Assembly: GCF_000332995.1 (NCBI RefSeq)
Contig: NZ_BANS01000005.1
Coordinates: 1-64,000, forward strand
DNA from: Gordonia amicalis NBRC 100051 = JCM 11271
GTDB lineage: Bacteria > Actinomycetota > Actinomycetes > Mycobacteriales > Mycobacteriaceae
Length of the DNA: 64,000 nt
Direction: 5' to 3'
Numbering within the stretch: the first letter of the stretch is position 1; each line of letters begins with the position of its first letter. Both the position numbers and the translations under genes were made by a program. The notes below the pieces were generated by a model. It worked only from the letters and a program-made list of their open reading frames with translations, did not search any database and was not told the DNA's origin. Below, one piece after another: positions 41,742 through 50,178 of the stretch.

Positions 41742-43784
41742 CTACTCGCCGACGGTCGCCTTCTGGATGAGCAGATTCTGGTTCGGTGGTCCTGACTGCG
41801 CGCCGGGCTTGGCGGGCGTGAACCCGCCCGCGACGATCCTGTCCAATACGGCAAGGCCGGCGGGGTCCATGGTGCCGACGATCGAGTAGGTCAGCGGGAG
41901 ATCGGTGTCGCCGGCGAGCATGAAGAACGTCGTCGACCCGGTGGCGCCCTCGTCGTCGGGCAGATCGAGGATGCCGACGGTACCGCGCGGATATGTCACC
42001 TGCGGGACGCCGTCGTCATCCGTGCCCGCCGACGGCAGATCCTCGGGCAGTTCATCAGGACTGGTCCAGCCGGGATTGGTGCCCTCCTTGCCGCCCGACG
42101 ACCCACAGATCAGATATTTGGCCGACGCACGGTGGCACTTGCTGCCGTCGTAGAAGCCGGACTTGATCAGCGAGACCATGGCACCGACGTTGCACGGCGC
42201 CTCGGCCCGGTTGAGGGTCATGCTGATGGTGCCCTGCGCGGCGATCGGGATCGTCGCGTCCACGGTGCCGGTGTTGGGCTGGGTCGACGCGGGCGGCGGC
42301 TGGGTGATGCCGCCGACCACCGGCCGCGTCGGATAGTCACAGGCGACCGTGCCCGCGGGCATGGCCTGGGTCGAGGTGTCGGGGCCCGGCGGATCCTCGC
42401 CACCGCCCGACAGCGCGACGACGATGCCGGTGACCGCGAGAGCGATCACCACCACACCGACGCCGATGGCGACCGCCAGGTTGCGTCCGGTGTGCGACTT
42501 GCGTGGAGGCGGAGTCGGGGGGATACCCCACTGGTTGGGCCCCGAATACGACTGGGGCCCCGAATACGACTGGGGCCCAGAATACGACTGTGGCCCTGAG
42601 TATGACTGAGGGCCGGGATACGACTGTGGCCCGGAATAGGACTGCGGGCCGGAATGCGACTGAGGTCCCGAGTACGGCTGGGGCTCCGAGAACCCTTGCG
42701 GGCCGGAATGTCCCGGGGGAGAACCGTATCCACCGCCCGAACCGGGGGCGTGCGGCGGGCCGGATACGGTCGGACCCGAACTCGGGCCGCGGACCATCGT
42801 CGGGTCGGCGGACATCGGGCTGCCCGGGGTCGGCTGTGCCGCCGGCGTCTGCTGCGGTGGCCGTGGCGCGTAGGTCGGCGGAGTCATGCCCGGGGGCGGG
42901 AGCGGCTGCGGGACGACCGTGGGCGGCGCCTGATCGGCCGGAGGTGTCTGCGCTCGAACCGCCGACGCGGCTGCGCCGCCCGACATGGCGTCCGACGCCG
43001 CACGGATGAGTTCGCGTGCGGACGGGTAGCGTTGCGCGGGGTCCTTGGCGAGGCCGCGTGCGATCACCGGGTCGAGCGGTCCGCCGGTCTGCGGTGGCGG
43101 CTTGGTGATGTGCGCGGTCATCAGTCCCTGGTCGGTCTTCGCCGGGAACGGGGTTTGGCCGGTGACGCATTCGTACAGCACACAGGCCAGGGAGTAGTTG
43201 TCCGATGCCGGGCCCGCCGGGTCGTCGCCGAACCGTTCCGGCGCCATGTACGCCAGCGTCCCCAGCGCGGTCCCGACCTGAGTCAGCCGGCTGTCGGTGG
43301 TGCCCTGCGCGATACCGAAGTCGACGAGGTAGGCGAAATCGTCGGCGTCGACGAGGATGTTGTCGGGTTTGATGTCGCGATGGACCAGACCGTCGCGATG
43401 CGCCGCGTCGAGCGCCGCCGCGACCTGACCCAGGATGTGGACCGCCCGGGTAGGTGCCAGAGGACCGGAGTCGAGGACCTTGCGCAGGTCCTGACCGTCG
43501 ACGAGGCGCATGTCGATGAACAGGACGCCGTCCTTCTCGCCCCAGTCGTGGATCGGGATGACGTGCGGATCGGACAGTTTGGCCGCGGTCTTCGACTCGC
43601 GTTCGAATCGTTCGCGGAAGTCGTTGTCGTGGACCAGATGTGGCGGAAGCAGCTTCAGGGCGACACGACGTTCCCGGACGGTGTCGTACGCCTCGTACAC
43701 CTCACCCATGCCGCCGCGACCCAGCAGTCTGTCGATGCGGTACGGGCCCAGCGTGGTGCCCGCTCTCGACGATGGATCGGTCAC
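41742..43784 (-). CDS. Receptor Ser/Thr protein kinase with an extracellular cyclophilin-like domain
   Basis: A 680-aa transmembrane kinase. Residues 14-265 are a Hanks-type kinase with G-loop GRGGMG, Lys44, HRDIKPDN (135-142), DFG (155-157) and APE (181-183), so it should be active. Residues 270-430 are a Pro/Gln/Gly/Ser linker with about nine SGPQSY hexapeptides (371-415). One membrane helix spans 436-459. The outside part (480-680) is related to actinobacterial secreted cyclophilins: CNVGAMVSLIKSGFYDGSKC, HRASAKYLICG and FFMLAG. The PPIase Arg is kept (R552), but the usual Gln before the CG step is Ile and the NGSQFF Gln is Thr, so isomerase activity may be weak; binding or sensing is a good alternative. 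Cys482, 531, 550 and 560 could form disulphides. It stands alone, convergent with the DinB-like gene. Confidence 0.9.
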   Translation of the reverse strand: MTDPSSRAGTTLGPYRIDRLLGRGGMGEVYEAYDTVRERRVALKLLPPHLVHDNDFRERFERESKTAAKLSDPHVIPIHDWGEKDGVLFIDMRLVDGQDLRKVLDSGPLAPTRAVHILGQVAAALDAAHRDGLVHRDIKPDNILVDADDFAYLVDFGIAQGTTDSRLTQVGTALGTLAYMAPERFGDDPAGPASDNYSLACVLYECVTGQTPFPAKTDQGLMTAHITKPPPQTGGPLDPVIARGLAKDPAQRYPSARELIRAASDAMSGGAAASAVRAQTPPADQAPPTVVPQPLPPPGMTPPTYAPRPPQQTPAAQPTPGSPMSADPTMVRGPSSGPTVSGPPHAPGSGGGYGSPPGHSGPQGFSEPQPYSGPQSHSGPQSYSGPQSYPGPQSYSGPQSYSGPQSYSGPQSYSGPNQWGIPPTPPPRKSHTGRNLAVAIGVGVVVIALAVTGIVVALSGGGEDPPGPDTSTQAMPAGTVACDYPTRPVVGGITQPPPASTQPNTGTVDATIPIAAQGTISMTLNRAEAPCNVGAMVSLIKSGFYDGSKCHRASAKYLICGSSGGKEGTNPGWTSPDELPEDLPSAGTDDDGVPQVTYPRGTVGILDLPDDEGATGSTTFFMLAGDTDLPLTYSIVGTMDPAGLAVLDRIVAGGFTPAKPGAQSGPPNQNLLIQKATVGE

Positions 43785-43890
43785 GTCATCCTCGGTTCTT
43801 CGATCGTCAGATCCTCAGCCGGCGGTCGAAACCACCCTAACGACTGTCGAGCGGGTTCGTACATCGACCGGACGCGGGACCGGCGACCGC

Positions 43891-44718
43891 TCACGCCCCG
43901 GTCGACGCGACGTCGGCGTCCGTCAGTCCCGGACCGCGTGCGAAGTCGCGCGCCTTGGCGCCCGAGAGGATCTGTGCTGGTAGCGGATCGCTGAGCAGGG
44001 TGCGGACCAGTGTCGCCGACGCGTCGAGCGGGGCGTCGCTGCCGACGATGACGATGTTTCCGGTGCGGCGCCCCTTGAACATCGCGGCGTCGGCGATGAG
44101 CAGCAGGTGCTCGAAGACCGGCGCCACGGTTGCGGCCTCGGCGCGAGCGCCCGCCAGATCGCGGCTGTCCCCGCAGTTCGCGAGATACAGCCCGCCCGGC
44201 ACGAGCACATCGCGGACGGCGGCGGTGAACTCGCGGGTCGTCAGATGGGCCGGCGTGCGGTCCCCGGCAAAAGCGTCGCGCACGATCACCTCACGCGTGC
44301 CCGGTTGCAGGGAGGTCACCACCTCACGCGCGTCGCCGACCCGGATCCGCAGCCGGGGGGCACGGGGGAGGTCGAACCACTCACGCACCAGGCGGGCGAG
44401 TTCGCCGTCGACCTCGACGGCCACCTGCCGGGCATCGGGGTACAGGTGGTCGAGATAGCGGGCGAGTGCGCAGGCGGCACCGCCGAGGTGCAGGACGCGC
44501 AGTCGATCCGAGGTGGGGTGGCGTTCGGCGATCACGGCGGCCATCTGGCGCAGGTACTCGAAGTCGAGCACGGTCGGGTCGTCGGGATCGATGTGTGAGC
44601 TGTGCGCCCCGTTCACGGTCAGCAACCAGCCGCCGGCGATGGTGTCACGTGCCAGTTCGGCGACACCGGTGTCGATGACGTGCCGACCCGGCGACGGTTC
44701 TGCAGATGACCTGGCCAC
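43891..44718 (-). CDS. Spermidine-synthase-like methyltransferase-fold protein
   Basis: A 275-aa protein with the spermidine/spermine synthase Rossmann core: VLHLGGAACALARYLDHLYP, the acidic binding residue in AVEVDGELARLVREWF, VGDAREVV and VIVRDAFAG. The N-terminal beta-hairpin domain is GWLLTVNGAHSSHIDPDDPT. Key residues of true polyamine synthases (the GGGDG loop and paired Asp) are altered, so it may not make spermidine. GTG 44718 is the likeliest start, leaving 57 bp to the divergent cobD; the open frame upstream overlaps cobD. Confidence 0.78.
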   Translation of the reverse strand: MARSSAEPSPGRHVIDTGVAELARDTIAGGWLLTVNGAHSSHIDPDDPTVLDFEYLRQMAAVIAERHPTSDRLRVLHLGGAACALARYLDHLYPDARQVAVEVDGELARLVREWFDLPRAPRLRIRVGDAREVVTSLQPGTREVIVRDAFAGDRTPAHLTTREFTAAVRDVLVPGGLYLANCGDSRDLAGARAEAATVAPVFEHLLLIADAAMFKGRRTGNIVIVGSDAPLDASATLVRTLLSDPLPAQILSGAKARDFARGPGLTDADVASTGA

Positions 44719-44775
44719 GGGTCGAGTCTGGCACGACCGGATCACGGAGGAGGGAGGGGCCGCTACCATCGCGCG

Positions 44776-45768
44776 GTGCCCCTCGCCTGTGTGTCCCTGA
44801 CCCGTGAGCAGCGAAACCGACCCGCACGACGTTCGTTGTCGACCGCAGCCGGACTCGTTGTCGGCTTCCTGGTCGACGAAGCGCTGGGTGACCCGTCTCG
44901 GGGACACCCGGTCGCGGGTTTCGGTCGGCTGACATCTGTGCTCGAACGTCGTCTGTATCGCGACTCGCGTGTGGCGGGCGCGGGCCTGGTCGCGGTGGCG
45001 GCCGGCGGCGTCGTGGGGGCGGGCGTCGTCGCATCGGCCGGGCGCCGGGCGCCGGCGGTGGTGGCGCTGACCGCCGCGTCGACCTGGGTCGCGCTGGGCG
45101 GGACCTCGCTGTGCCGGGTGGGTGATGCGGTCGCCGACGCCCTCGAATCGGACGACATCGACGCCGCGCGAGCCCTCATCCCGAGCCTCTGCGGGCGTGA
45201 CCCCGAGTCACTCGACGAGAGCGGGATCTGTCGTGCGGCGCTGGAGTCGATCGCCGAGAACACCTCCGACGCGACCGTCGGACCGCTGTTCTGGGGTGCG
45301 GTCGCCGGCGTTCCCGGAATCCTCGGCTACCGTGCGGTCAACACTCTCGACGCCATGGTCGGGTACCGCAACGAGCGCTATCGCGACTTCGGTTGGGCGG
45401 CCGCGCGACTCGACGACGTCGTCAACATCCTCCCCGCACGCCTCGCGGGTGCGCTGATCGTCCTGGTCTCCGGCGCGCCTCGACGCGCTGCCGAAGCCTG
45501 GCGCCGGGACAGCCGTGCACATCCGAGTCCCAACGCGGGGGTCGTCGAAGCGGCCTTCGCCGGTGCCCTCGGGGTGCAGCTCGGGGGCCGGACGGTGTAC
45601 CCGCACGGCGTCGAACAACGGCCGACTCTCGGACAGGGGCCGGCGCCACGACCCGGCGATCTGCGAGCAGCTGTCGAGCTGTCACGTCGGGTTCAGCGTG
45701 CAACGCTGGCCGTGTGTGTGGCGGGCTGTCTGGTCCGGGTCGCGGTCAGCCGCCGTAGCGCCGGCTGA
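44776..45768 (+). CDS. cobD: Adenosylcobinamide-phosphate synthase CobD/CbiB
   Basis: Attaches the aminopropanol arm to adenosylcobyric acid in cobalamin synthesis. The 330-aa membrane protein has the family blocks LVVGFLVDEALGDPSRGHPV (near the N-terminus), SLCGRDPESLDESGICRAAL followed by ESIAENTSDATVGPLFW, and GYRNERYRDFGWAAARLDDV. About four to five hydrophobic segments. The tail is shortened relative to long members. Its 3' end overlaps the opposite-strand SURF1 gene by 23 bp. It is near cobC at 49084, fitting a scattered cobalamin block as in Rv2236c-Rv2231c. Confidence 0.93.
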   Translation: MPLACVSLTREQRNRPARRSLSTAAGLVVGFLVDEALGDPSRGHPVAGFGRLTSVLERRLYRDSRVAGAGLVAVAAGGVVGAGVVASAGRRAPAVVALTAASTWVALGGTSLCRVGDAVADALESDDIDAARALIPSLCGRDPESLDESGICRAALESIAENTSDATVGPLFWGAVAGVPGILGYRAVNTLDAMVGYRNERYRDFGWAAARLDDVVNILPARLAGALIVLVSGAPRRAAEAWRRDSRAHPSPNAGVVEAAFAGALGVQLGGRTVYPHGVEQRPTLGQGPAPRPGDLRAAVELSRRVQRATLAVCVAGCLVRVAVSRRSAG

Positions 45769-46768
45769 GCTTGTCCCGTACGTCGCCGTCCTGACTCCGG
45801 GGGTCCGGGGTCGCGTCGCGGACGTCGCCGACCGTGTCCTCGGCGACCGGACCGTGGCCGATGCGTCCGACGCTGTGGACCACCGTGGTGCCGCTCGCGG
45901 CGCGCAGTTCCTCGCGCATCTGCCGGCGTCGCTCGGCGCGCGAGGCGGCGGTACTCGGCTCCGGACGTGGCGCGGACTCCGCGGCGGGGGCCGCGCCGGT
46001 GTCCTCCGTCACCGGAGCCGCGTTGGCGGCGGCGGCCCGACGGCGCGAACGGATCTCGGCGATCAGGAAGTACAGGACACCGAGGGGCGCCATGATCCCG
46101 AAGGCGAGCCACTGCAACCCATACGAGAGGTAGGGGCCGGTGTCGAGCTGGGGGAGCGGGATCTCGCCCAGCGAGCCCGGCTGATCCGGGGAGAGCTGGA
46201 GATAGAAGTCGTCCATCGGCGTCGACGTCGCGGTCCCCACCAGACCGGGGTTGATCGACGGCACGGTCAGCACGCCGTTGTCGGCACGTGAGCCGCGGTC
46301 GGCGCTGACACTCTCTGCCGCGCGGATCCGTCCCTGAACGGTTTGCTCACCAACGGGCGGCGACGGGATGGCGGGAACGCTGCCCTCCACCGGGCGGACG
46401 AAACCGCGGTTGATAAGGATCACCCGATCCGAACCGGTCACGGCGAACGGGGTGAGGACCAGGACCGCCGGACGTTCCTGGATGTTGCGCAACCGCACCA
46501 GTGCCTGCCGGTCCTCGAGATACCGGCCCGTCACCGCGACCTGACGCCACTCGGTCGACGGGTCGAGGGTCGACGACGGTGCCACCTCGGCCAGCGGGAC
46601 GGTCTCGAGCGAGGTCGCGGTACGGATCAGGTCGTTGCGGTGTTCGGTGTCCGAGTTCTTCCCGAGCTGCCACGGAGCGAGGAGCGTGAAGCAGGCCACT
46701 GCGAACGCCACGACCACGACTCCGAGGGCAATCCACCCTGGACGCAGGATTGTTCGCAGTACGTGCAC
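45746..46768 (-). CDS. SURF1-family cytochrome oxidase assembly protein
   Basis: A 340-aa membrane protein likely to assist haem insertion or assembly of the aa3 oxidase. Two membrane segments flank the SURF1 domain: WIALGVVVVAFAVACFTLLA near residue 12 and YGLQWLAFGIMAPLGVLYFL near residue 227. The family motif WQLGK, the GRY turn and ILINRGFV in between are present. The C-terminal 80 residues are a charged cytoplasmic tail. GTG 46768 gives the normal short N-terminus; the long upstream open frame belongs to the antisense of the metallopeptidase gene. Confidence 0.88.
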   Translation of the reverse strand: MHVLRTILRPGWIALGVVVVAFAVACFTLLAPWQLGKNSDTEHRNDLIRTATSLETVPLAEVAPSSTLDPSTEWRQVAVTGRYLEDRQALVRLRNIQERPAVLVLTPFAVTGSDRVILINRGFVRPVEGSVPAIPSPPVGEQTVQGRIRAAESVSADRGSRADNGVLTVPSINPGLVGTATSTPMDDFYLQLSPDQPGSLGEIPLPQLDTGPYLSYGLQWLAFGIMAPLGVLYFLIAEIRSRRRAAAANAAPVTEDTGAAPAAESAPRPEPSTAASRAERRRQMREELRAASGTTVVHSVGRIGHGPVAEDTVGDVRDATPDPRSQDGDVRDKLSRRYGG

Positions 46769-46805
46769 AGCTCCCAGGTTACCGAGCACGGGTAGCGTGA
46801 TCGAA

Positions 46806-47810
46806 ATGCGAGACTTCATCTGCTTGAACTGCGGCCAGCGTCTCTCCTTCGAAAACAGTCTCTGCCTGAACTGCAAGAGTGCGCTCGGGTTCTGGCTCGA
46901 GTCCCGCTCCATCCAAGTGCTCGACGACAAGGGGCGTGCCCAGGTCGACGGTGTCCTCATCGAACGGTGCGCGAACATCAAGGTGGCGCAGTGCAACTGG
47001 CTGGTGAAGTGGACGGGTAATCCGGAGCTGTGCCAGTCCTGCCGGCTGACGCGCACCCGTCCGGGTGACGACGATCCGGACGCGCTCGTCGCGTTCGGCC
47101 AGGCCGAGACCGCGAAACGGCGGCTCGTCCTCGAACTCGCCGAACTGGGACTGCCGATCGAGGACCGTGACGAGAATCCCGACACGGGACTCGCCTTCGA
47201 CCTCCTGTCCAGCGCTCGGCAGAACGTCATCACCGGTCACGCCAACGGGGTCATCACCCTCGACCTCGCCGAGGGCGACGACGTCCACCGCGAACAGATG
47301 CGCGTCGAGCTGGACGAGCCGTACCGCACGGTTCTCGGACACTTCCGGCATGAGATCGGTCACTACTACCAGCTCGTGCTCATCACCGACGACCGCCGGC
47401 CCGGCTTCGAGGAGCTGTTCGGCAACCCCGGCGACGACTATCAGGCCGCCCTGGACCGTCACTACAAGGAGGGTGCGCCCGAAGGATGGCGGAAGAACTT
47501 CGTCTCCTCCTACGCCACGATGCACCCGGCCGAGGACTTCGCCGAGACCTTCGCGCACTACCTGCACATCCGCGACACCCTCGACACCGCCGCCGCATTC
47601 GCGATGGCACCGTCGGGTACGACGCTGGACAGTGTGCCGCCCGGCGACGTCGGCTTCGATCGGATCATCGGCGAGTGGCTACCGCTGACGTGGGCGCTCA
47701 ACCAGATCAACCGGTCGATGGGTCACCCGGACCTCTACCCGTTCGTGCTCCCGGCGCCGGTGCTCGAGAAGATCCGCTTCGTGCACAACCTGGTGGCGCC
47801 GGTCGGATGA
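46806..47810 (+). CDS. Zinc-ribbon metallopeptidase-like protein
   Basis: A 334-aa protein with an N-terminal zinc ribbon (Cys6, Cys9, Cys20, Cys23, then Cys76 and Cys79 in ELCQSCR) and a putative gluzincin domain: HEIGH at residues 182-186 with a likely third ligand Glu in HPAEDFAETFAHYLH near residue 245. It matches the family annotated as putative zinc-binding metallopeptidase with a zinc-ribbon leader. The substrate is not known. Start ATG 46806 lies 37 bp from the divergent SURF1 start. Confidence 0.85.
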   Translation: MRDFICLNCGQRLSFENSLCLNCKSALGFWLESRSIQVLDDKGRAQVDGVLIERCANIKVAQCNWLVKWTGNPELCQSCRLTRTRPGDDDPDALVAFGQAETAKRRLVLELAELGLPIEDRDENPDTGLAFDLLSSARQNVITGHANGVITLDLAEGDDVHREQMRVELDEPYRTVLGHFRHEIGHYYQLVLITDDRRPGFEELFGNPGDDYQAALDRHYKEGAPEGWRKNFVSSYATMHPAEDFAETFAHYLHIRDTLDTAAAFAMAPSGTTLDSVPPGDVGFDRIIGEWLPLTWALNQINRSMGHPDLYPFVLPAPVLEKIRFVHNLVAPVG

Positions 47811-47833
47811 GACCGGTCGCGCTGGGCGTGGCG

Positions 47834-48370
47834 TCAGTCCACGCCCAGCTGCAGGCGCACCCAGTCGATCAGTCCGGGGACGGCGCTCTCGATCTGCTCG
47901 CGGGTGGCGACGAAGTCCTCGGTGCCGCCGTAATAGGGGTCGAGGAGGGCGAGGTCGTCGGCGGGTGCCGACGGATCGAACGATCGCAGCAGTCGCGTCC
48001 GGTCACCGAGCCGCTTGCGTTCGAGTTCCCGGAAGTGGCCGTCGTCCATCGCCAGGAAGAGATCGGCGTCGAAGTGTTCGGGTCCGAGCAGCGCCGCCAC
48101 GTGCGCGTCGGAGTAGCCGTGGGCCAGCAACTCGGTGCGGGCGCGGTTGTCGGCCGGTTCGCCGACGTGGAAACCGGTTGTCCCGCAACTGGTGACGCGT
48201 ACCTTGCCGCCCAGTCCGGCGTCGTCCAGAGCCGTCCGGAAGATGTTCTGCGCCATCGGTGACCGGCAGATGTTGCCCGTACACACGAAACAGACGTGTA
48301 GTTCTTCAGCCACTGGTGCCCACCTCAGCTCGACGTGCCGACGCGCTCGGTGGTCCAGGGCGTCGGTCAC
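47834..48370 (-). CDS. ptpA: Low-molecular-weight protein tyrosine phosphatase PtpA
   Basis: Dephosphorylates tyrosine residues. The P-loop is CTGNICRS (Cys30 to Arg36) and the general acid is the Asp in DPYYGG near residue 143. The 178-aa frame starts at GTG 48370, which overlaps the upstream HAD gene's stop by four bases; an internal GTG at 48313 would give 159 aa, close to other PtpA proteins. In M. tuberculosis PtpA is phosphorylated by the neighbouring PtkA, and the same pair is kept here with tight coupling. Confidence 0.92.
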   Translation of the reverse strand: MTDALDHRARRHVELRWAPVAEELHVCFVCTGNICRSPMAQNIFRTALDDAGLGGKVRVTSCGTTGFHVGEPADNRARTELLAHGYSDAHVAALLGPEHFDADLFLAMDDGHFRELERKRLGDRTRLLRSFDPSAPADDLALLDPYYGGTEDFVATREQIESAVPGLIDWVRLQLGVD

Positions 48371-49068
48371 ATACCCAGGACGTCGCGCAATTCGGCTGTG
48401 GAATCAACCGTCCAGGCTGCGCCCTGTTCCTCCCCGTGCAGAGAATAACCCCATCTGACCAGGATCGCTGAGATGCCGAACGCCGCTGCGCCGTGCACAT
48501 CGTGGCTGCGATCGCCGATCATCACCACCGGTGCGGTCACGTGACCGGTGTCGGCATCCACGGGAAGTCCCAGCTCCGTGACCGCATGAGCGATGACATC
48601 GGACTTGTGGCGGCGCGAACCGTCGTCGCTGGCGCCGGCGATGTACTTGAAATGGTCGGCCAGGCCGAAGTGCTCGAGAATCTTGCGCGCGGTGGTCTGG
48701 TTCTTCGACGTCGCGATCGCCATCGTGCGCCCCGACGCGGCGAGATCGGCCAGGACGTCGGCCATCCCGTCGTACACCGAGTTCTCCCGCCAGCCGATCT
48801 CGGTGTAGCGCTCCCGGTAGGCGCGCATCGCCTCGTCGGCGACCGCGGGTGCGAGCCCCAGACTGTTGAGGGTGTCGAGCATCGGCGGCCCGACGATGCC
48901 CGCGACGACCTCGGGACCGGGCTCGGACGCGCCGACGGCGGCGAGGGCGTGCCGGAAGCTGTTGGCGATACCCGCAAAGCTGTCGGTGATGGTGCCGTCG
49001 AGATCGACGAGCAGCACGGTGTCGGGATGGCGGGGATCTGGCGGCGTCAACACGCGTCCATCGTGCAC
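48367..49068 (-). CDS. ptkA: HAD-superfamily protein, PtkA-type tyrosine kinase/phosphatase
   Basis: A 233-aa haloacid-dehalogenase-fold protein similar to phosphoglycolate phosphatases. Motif I is DLDGT (Asp22, Asp24), motif II ATSK, motif III the Lys in RRHKSDVIAH, and motif IV GDRSHD. Gene order (directly upstream of ptpA, four-base overlap) matches M. tuberculosis Rv2232, described as the protein tyrosine kinase PtkA that modifies PtpA. A phosphatase role is equally compatible with the motifs. GTG 49068 is 15 bp from the divergent cobC start. Confidence 0.85.
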   Translation of the reverse strand: MHDGRVLTPPDPRHPDTVLLVDLDGTITDSFAGIANSFRHALAAVGASEPGPEVVAGIVGPPMLDTLNSLGLAPAVADEAMRAYRERYTEIGWRENSVYDGMADVLADLAASGRTMAIATSKNQTTARKILEHFGLADHFKYIAGASDDGSRRHKSDVIAHAVTELGLPVDADTGHVTAPVVMIGDRSHDVHGAAAFGISAILVRWGYSLHGEEQGAAWTVDSTAELRDVLGM

Positions 49069-49083
49069 GTAAGGTCAGTAGGC

Positions 49084-50178
49084 ATGACAGCTGGGTATGG
49101 CGTGGCATCCACATCCGACCTGTCCGACCCGGACCGGCACGGCGATCAGGACGCGGCGCCCGGGCTGGTGGACTTCGCGGTCAATGTCCGCGGCACGCCA
49201 CCACCTTTCGTCCTCGACGCCATCATGCGCGGTCTCGGCGATCTGGCCCGGTACCCCGGCCACGACGACGAGCGGCGCGCGGTCGACGCCATCGCCGCCG
49301 CCCACGGGCGGTCACCCGACGAGGTGTTGCTGTTGTCCGGCGCGGCCGACGGCTTCGAGATGCTGCCGCGACTGGGCGTGCGCCATGCCGCCCTCATCCA
49401 GCCGTCGTTCACCGAACCGGAACTCGCGCTGCGTGCCGCCGCGGTGCCCATCACCCAGGTGACACTCGACGAGCCGTGGCGGCTCGACCGGGCGGACGTA
49501 CCCGACACCGCCGACCTGGTGATCCTGGGTAACCCCACCAACCCGACGTCGGTGCTGCACCCGCGGGAAGCGATCAGGGCGCTGCGTCGTCCGGGACGCA
49601 TCATCGTCGTCGACGAGGCGTTCGCCGACCTCACTCTCGGCGTGGACGGCACCCTCGAACCACAGTCGCTGGCCTCGTCCGACTGGTCGGATCTCATCGT
49701 GATCCGGAGTGTGACAAAGACTTTCGGTCTGGCCGGGTTACGCGCCGGATACCTGCTTGCCGCACCGGAGGTCGTCGCGCGCCTGCGTGCGGGACGTCGG
49801 CCGTGGGCGCTGTCCACACCGGCTCTGGCCGCGCTGACCGCGTGCCTCGGCGACGAGGGGCATCGCTACTGCTCGGACCAGGCCCGCCGGGTCGCGGCCG
49901 AACGCGCCGAGATGGTCGACGAACTGACCCGGATCGGGCTCGTCGTCGTGGCGGAACCGGCCGCGCCGTTCGTCCTCGTCGAGGTGCCACGGGCGACGGA
50001 CGTCAAACGGCGTCTCGTCGATCACGGGTTCGCGGTGCGCAGTTGCGCCAACTTCGTCGGACTCGGCGACGACCATCTGCGGCTCGCGGTACGTCCGGTC
50101 GAGCAGGTCCGTGCGTTGACCGCAGCGATCGAGCAGGTACGAGAGGAGATGAGGGATGGGAACCGAGTCGACATCTGA
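49084..50178 (+). CDS. cobC: Threonine-phosphate decarboxylase-like aminotransferase CobC
   Basis: Pyridoxal-phosphate enzyme of fold type I, probably giving the aminopropanol phosphate used by CobD in cobalamin synthesis. The 364-aa protein has VILGNPTNPTSVLHP (PLP-binding Asn), IIVVDEAFADLTLG (Asp) and the Schiff-base Lys in SVTKTFGLAGLRAGYL. Rv2231c is the matching gene. Some members of this group are histidinol-phosphate-like aminotransferases, so the activity needs the cobalamin context, which is partly present. It overlaps the next gene by 23 bp. Confidence 0.9.
   Translation: MTAGYGVASTSDLSDPDRHGDQDAAPGLVDFAVNVRGTPPPFVLDAIMRGLGDLARYPGHDDERRAVDAIAAAHGRSPDEVLLLSGAADGFEMLPRLGVRHAALIQPSFTEPELALRAAAVPITQVTLDEPWRLDRADVPDTADLVILGNPTNPTSVLHPREAIRALRRPGRIIVVDEAFADLTLGVDGTLEPQSLASSDWSDLIVIRSVTKTFGLAGLRAGYLLAAPEVVARLRAGRRPWALSTPALAALTACLGDEGHRYCSDQARRVAAERAEMVDELTRIGLVVVAEPAAPFVLVEVPRATDVKRRLVDHGFAVRSCANFVGLGDDHLRLAVRPVEQVRALTAAIEQVREEMRDGNRVDI

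Noticed and set aside
42530-42675. Tandem DNA repeat as a separate element
   Set aside because: It is the coding sequence for the SGPQSY hexapeptide linker of the kinase and stays in frame.
44776-44900. Cobalamin riboswitch before cobD
   Set aside because: No B12-box sequence is seen in the 57 bp between the divergent starts, which is too short for the element.
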